DNA of 9,491 bases from Phycisphaera sp. (GTDB taxonomy: Bacteria > Planctomycetota > Phycisphaerae > Phycisphaerales > Phycisphaeraceae), in the NCBI GenBank assembly GCA_029287335.1, contig JARFRI010000044.1, positions 1 through 9,491 on the forward strand, read 5' to 3'. Under the pieces are notes generated by a model. It ran no database searches and was not told the DNA's origin. It saw only the letters and a program-made list of their open reading frames with translations. Shown piece after piece: positions 7,488-9,491 of the stretch. How positions within the stretch are numbered: the first letter of the stretch is position 1; each line of letters opens with the position of its first letter. The position numbers and the translations under genes were made by a program.

Positions 7488-8312
7488 TCAAGATTTATGA
7501 TCGATGTCGCGATCGGATAACCCCGCCTGACAAACCACGTACCCGACCCAGTCTCGATCGCTGGGCACCTCTTGGACGGGCCGGTAGCGCCCCGGTTCCA
7601 GTGGATCGGACCACCACAGCGAGGCCTGCTCAAACCCCACTTGCAGCGCTAGATCGATGATTTGAACCGGCTGCCACAGCCGCCAGTCGTAGATGAAGGC
7701 GTCGTCGATCCGTCGGCCATCGCCCAATTCAAAGTGGATCCGGCAATCAATCTTGCCCGTTGCGACCTCCAGCCCACGCTGCTCCCAGCGGTACGTAAAC
7801 GGCTCAACACCGCTCTCGTCCGGCTCAACCCGTACGCTCTGCACGCTCGACTCAGCTACCCCCGGCCCACCAAACAAATCCAAAATCAACAACCCACCGG
7901 GCACCAAACCCGCCAAACCATGCGCCAGGTAAGCACGCAGCGACGCCTCCTCGTGATAGATCAACACCGAAAAGTTCAACGCCAACGTCACATCCACTGC
8001 CGGTTCGTCCACCGCCATGACGTCCGCTTGCACGATGTGCAGATCCTGATCGTCATATTGATTCAACGCCCACTGCACCGTCGCCTTATCCAACTCGATC
8101 GCCATCGCCTGCCGATCCGGATCGGATGCCACCCACGCCGCCGCGACCGCACACGTCCCCGCAAAGTCTTCGCGCAAAAGCATCGGCTCAGACGCATCCC
8201 CATGGAAATGGAACCACGCATGTTCGACAAACCTAACCTCCGCGATCGGGTTCTGCACCGCCAGGCGATACAGGTCAAGGTGATGTGGCAGGTTGTTCGA
8301 CGGTTCGTTCAT
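7488..8312 (-). CDS. Class I SAM-dependent methyltransferase
   Basis: A complete 274-residue protein with the order of motifs expected for a Rossmann-fold methyltransferase. Residues 45-53 (LLREDFAGT) replace the usual glycine-rich motif I. AIELD (71-75) supplies the acidic residue that normally binds the ribose of S-adenosylmethionine. VQADVM (94-99) is the adenine-contacting segment, NFSVLIYH (113-120) sits at the motif IV position, and LVPGGLLILDLFGG (136-149) is the motif V/VI region. The C-terminal half, with IYDWRLWQPVQIIDLAL, probably shapes the substrate pocket. The substrate is unknown. The start is an ATG without a visible Shine-Dalgarno; no longer start is needed. The next gene on the same strand, the FHA gene, begins 105 bases after its stop, so co-transcription is possible but not shown. 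Upstream it is divergent from tRNA-Arg. Confidence 0.85.
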   Translation of the reverse strand: MNEPSNNLPHHLDLYRLAVQNPIAEVRFVEHAWFHFHGDASEPMLLREDFAGTCAVAAAWVASDPDRQAMAIELDKATVQWALNQYDDQDLHIVQADVMAVDEPAVDVTLALNFSVLIYHEEASLRAYLAHGLAGLVPGGLLILDLFGGPGVAESSVQSVRVEPDESGVEPFTYRWEQRGLEVATGKIDCRIHFELGDGRRIDDAFIYDWRLWQPVQIIDLALQVGFEQASLWWSDPLEPGRYRPVQEVPSDRDWVGYVVCQAGLSDRDIDHKS

Positions 8313-8333
8313 CGTGTTGAAGTGGGCTGCTTG

Positions 8334-8362
8334 TTGGTCTGCTTAGGCTCGACTAAGCTAAT
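8334..8362 (+). promoter_or_regulatory. Possible promoter for tRNA-Arg
   Basis: TTGGTC (8334-8339) and GCTAAT (8357-8362) are separated by 17 bases, placing a start about ten bases before the mature tRNA. The hexamers match consensus at only three and four positions, so this is tentative. The inverted repeat at 8341-8358 fills the spacer and overlaps the first two bases of the -10 element. Confidence 0.3.
8341..8358. repeat. Perfect inverted repeat between methyltransferase and tRNA-Arg
   Basis: GCTTAG (8341-8346) and CTAAGC (8353-8358) are exact inverted copies with a 6-base spacer. The element lies in the 66-base divergent region between the methyltransferase ATG and tRNA-Arg, in the spacer of the possible tRNA promoter. 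It could be a dimeric-regulator operator; chance is not excluded. Confidence 0.4.
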
Positions 8363-8378
8363 GGATTGAAACGGTTTC

Positions 8379-8452
8379 GCATCCGTAGCTCAGTTGGATA
8401 GAGCATCTGTTTCCGGAACAGAAGGTCGCAGGTTCGAGCCCTGCCGGGTGCA
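8379..8452 (+). tRNA. tRNA-Arg (anticodon CCG)
   Basis: A complete 74-nt cloverleaf. The acceptor strands are GCATCCG (8379-8385) and CGGGTGC (8445-8451), with one G-U pair and discriminator A at 8452. The D stem is GCTC/GAGC. The anticodon stem TCTGT/ACAGA encloses the loop TTCCGGA, giving anticodon CCG at 8413-8415, which reads CGG arginine codons. The T stem is GCAGG/CCTGC with loop TTCGAGC. The 3' CCA is not encoded (ATT follows), so the cell must add it with a CCA-adding enzyme. An intrinsic terminator begins six bases downstream, so this is a single-tRNA transcription unit. Confidence 0.97.
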
Positions 8453-8457
8453 TTGCT

Positions 8458-8484
8458 AAGCCCTCTTTTGGTGAGAGGGTTTTT
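8458..8484 (+). terminator. Intrinsic terminator of tRNA-Arg
   Basis: CCCTCT (8461-8466) and AGAGGG (8474-8479) form a six-pair stem with a 7-base loop. The stem can extend by A-T and G-T pairs into the flanking AAG and T-run. TTTTT (8480-8484) follows directly, as in a textbook rho-independent terminator. Confidence 0.9.
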
Positions 8485-8513
8485 GTGTGCGCGATCACAG
8501 ATGATGGAGCGAT

Positions 8514-8565
8514 AAAAAAAATTCTGAACGAAGTGCTTATCTTTCGCGAACGTTTCGCCGATACT
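8514..8565 (+). promoter_or_regulatory. Promoter-like element with A-tract upstream of candidate small RNA
   Basis: GATACT (8560-8565) matches the -10 consensus at four of six positions. A weak -35, TTATCT (8537-8542), lies 17 bases upstream. A run of eight A at 8514-8521 would fall about 50-57 bases before the predicted start, where UP elements bind the RNA polymerase alpha subunit. The predicted start, about 8571-8573, coincides with the first base of the closing stem of the candidate RNA. The -35/-10 spacer contains TTCGCGAA (8543-8550) and GCGAA-CGT-TTCGC (8546-8558), which could be an operator. Confidence 0.45.
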
Positions 8566-8570
8566 AGGGT

Positions 8571-8649
8571 TGCCGAGCCCCTGTTAACACCGACTTCATA
8601 GGCCTCTTAGGCCACTATCGAAAACAAGCAGCGGGCCTCGGCATTTTTT
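8571..8649 (+). ncRNA. Candidate structured small RNA, about 79 nt
   Basis: The two ends pair with each other. TGCCGAG (8571-8577) pairs with CTCGGCA (8637-8643). After a single C/C mismatch, CCC (8579-8581) pairs with GGG (8633-8635). TG (8582-8583) pairs with CA (8629-8630) across a 2-base bulge. An apical hairpin GGCCT-CTT-AGGCC (8601-8613) is extended by ATA/TAT (8598-8600 with 8616-8618) around a 2-base bulge. Six T follow the closing stem at 8644-8649. A promoter-like element ends just upstream. No open frame of useful length is present. It does not contain the SRP RNA apical motif and is too short for 6S RNA, tmRNA or RNase P RNA, so I cannot name a family. It converges on rlmN, whose stop is 24 bases away. 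Confidence 0.5.
8629..8649 (+). terminator. Intrinsic terminator formed by the 3' arm of the candidate small RNA
   Basis: The 3' strand of the closing stem ends at 8643 and is followed immediately by TTTTTT (8644-8649). The matching 5' strand is 58 bases upstream at 8571-8583, so the terminator hairpin encloses the whole RNA. Confidence 0.5.
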
Positions 8650-8658
8650 GCGCTTAAC

Positions 8659-8674
8659 AAGCCGCTTGCGGCTT
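8659..8674. repeat. Perfect palindrome overlapping the rlmN stop codon
   Basis: AAGCCGCTTGCGGCTT is a 16-base perfect palindrome that can form a six-pair hairpin with a CTTG loop. Its last two bases on the plus strand belong to the rlmN TAA stop. On the minus strand no T-run follows, so it is not a classical intrinsic terminator. It may protect the rlmN mRNA 3' end or assist termination. Confidence 0.5.
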
Positions 8675-9491
8675 AGCACTGGCTGTGCTCATGTCTTAGC
8701 TGCCCACACGCAGCGGCGATATCCCTGCCCCGGCTTGCACGAATGTGAACCACCCGGCCCGCGTCTTTCAAAATCTTCTGGAAGCGGTACACATCATCGT
8801 TCTCCGGCCGAATGAAAGGCAGCCCCGCGACTTCGTTGTAACGAATCAAATTGATGTTGCTACGCAGCCGCTTACTGACCGTCGCCAACTCTTTCGCATG
8901 CTCTGGCTGATCATTCACCCCCGAAAGCAAGATGTACTCCAGCGTGATCTCACGCCCCGTCTTATTGAAGTAGTACCGGCCCGCATCAATCAGGTCCGCG
9001 ATCGAAACGAACTCTGCCCAAGGGATGATCTTCTTGCGGATCTCATCGTTTGGTGCGTGCAGCGAGATCGCCAGCGTGAATGGCAAATCCTCATCCGCTA
9101 ACCGTTTCATCGGCGAGGGCAGACCCACCGTGCTGATCGTGATCTTTCGCCCCGAGATACCCAGACCCCAGTCGGCCGACATCGTCTTGGCTGCCTTGAC
9201 CACGCGTGGAAAGTTACTCATCGGCTCACCCATGCCCATGAACACAACGTTCGTAATCCGCCCAACCCCAGGCAGCCTGGACAACTGCCAGACTTGTTGA
9301 ACAATCTGACCCGCCGAGAGATTGCCATCCAGCCCGCCCATGCCTGACGCGCAGAACTTACAGCCCACCGGGCAGCCCACCTGGCTCGACACACACGCCG
9401 TTTTGCGCGTCTTACCCGACTCTTCACTCTTCGCCGGGATCATCACGCACTCGGTCTGCGAGTCCACGCCGCCGCCAACCGGGTTGTTGAG
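8673..9491 (-). CDS. rlmN: 23S rRNA/tRNA adenine-C2 methyltransferase RlmN (N-terminus beyond right edge)
   Basis: RlmN is a radical-SAM enzyme that methylates C2 of A2503 in 23S rRNA and A37 of some tRNAs. The visible 272 residues contain the [4Fe-4S] cluster motif CPVGCKFC (Cys40, Cys44 and Cys47 counted from the window edge). The two mechanistic cysteines are also present: the one in CVSSQ (Cys33) and the one in AACGQL (Cys262). They correspond to Cys118 and Cys355 of the E. coli enzyme, and the spacing Cys33-40-44-47 equals E. coli 118-125-129-132. FMGMGEP is the usual SAM-binding motif. The frame stays open to the edge, and about 85 residues are missing by comparison with E. coli. A GTG at 9467 is in frame but would cut into the conserved domain, so it is not the start. 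The related Cfr enzyme is possible but less likely in this housekeeping context. Confidence 0.95.
   Translation of the reverse strand, partial: LNNPVGGGVDSQTECVMIPAKSEESGKTRKTACVSSQVGCPVGCKFCASGMGGLDGNLSAGQIVQQVWQLSRLPGVGRITNVVFMGMGEPMSNFPRVVKAAKTMSADWGLGISGRKITISTVGLPSPMKRLADEDLPFTLAISLHAPNDEIRKKIIPWAEFVSIADLIDAGRYYFNKTGREITLEYILLSGVNDQPEHAKELATVSKRLRSNINLIRYNEVAGLPFIRPENDDVYRFQKILKDAGRVVHIRASRGRDIAAACGQLRHEHSQC

Noticed and set aside
7662..8369. 235-codon plus-strand open frame
   Set aside because: It is antisense to the methyltransferase, whose motifs are clear. The translation is His/Arg/Gln-rich and low in information.
8431..8460. tRNA 3' end as an integration attachment site
   Set aside because: No second copy of the tRNA 3' end, integrase gene or mobile genes is visible in the window.
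8571..8649. Candidate small RNA as SRP RNA, 6S RNA or tmRNA
   Set aside because: The SRP apical motif GGTCAGGTCCGGAAGG is absent, and the length is far below that of 6S or tmRNA. No tRNA-like acceptor end is present.
1..9491. CRISPR arrays, insertion sequences, prophage or defence genes
   Set aside because: No regularly spaced DNA repeats, terminal inverted repeats with transposase, or phage or defence protein motifs were seen on either strand.

Overview
The window most resembles a bacterial chromosome of the Planctomycetes, probably Phycisphaerae. This is inferred from the kinds of gene present and was not tested by any search. The signs are a moderately high GC content (judged by eye), large membrane-anchored FHA and TPR proteins of the sort common in that phylum, a methyltransferase with an unusual 'REDFAGT' glycine motif, and few good Shine-Dalgarno sequences. 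There is no insertion sequence, phage gene, CRISPR array or other sign of recent transfer.

Left to right: (1) From the left edge to 3564 on the minus strand is one uninterrupted frame of 1188 codons, the N-terminal part of a membrane-anchored TPR-type protein whose stop lies outside the window. (2) After a 120-base divergent intergenic region with an imperfect inverted repeat, a plus-strand RluA/RluD-family pseudouridine synthase runs to 4707. (3) Converging on it with an 11-base gap is a minus-strand gene for an 887-residue protein. It has an N-terminal FHA domain, one membrane helix, a long coiled coil built from degenerate repeats of about 36 residues, and a distinct C-terminal module. (4) Next on the minus strand is a class I SAM-dependent methyltransferase. 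(5) A tRNA-Arg(CCG) on the plus strand follows, with a clear intrinsic terminator. (6) A 190-base stretch without protein genes contains what looks like an independent small-RNA unit: an A-tract, a promoter-like element, a roughly 79-nt foldable transcript and a T-run terminator. (7) The minus-strand rlmN gene runs off the right edge without its N-terminus.

Three loci serve the translation machinery: the pseudouridine synthase, tRNA-Arg and RlmN. They are separate transcription units, not an operon. The FHA and TPR proteins both look like membrane scaffolds with large extracytoplasmic parts, but nothing in the sequence links them functionally. The best candidates for something undescribed are the small-RNA unit at 8514-8649 and the FHA/coiled-coil repeat protein.
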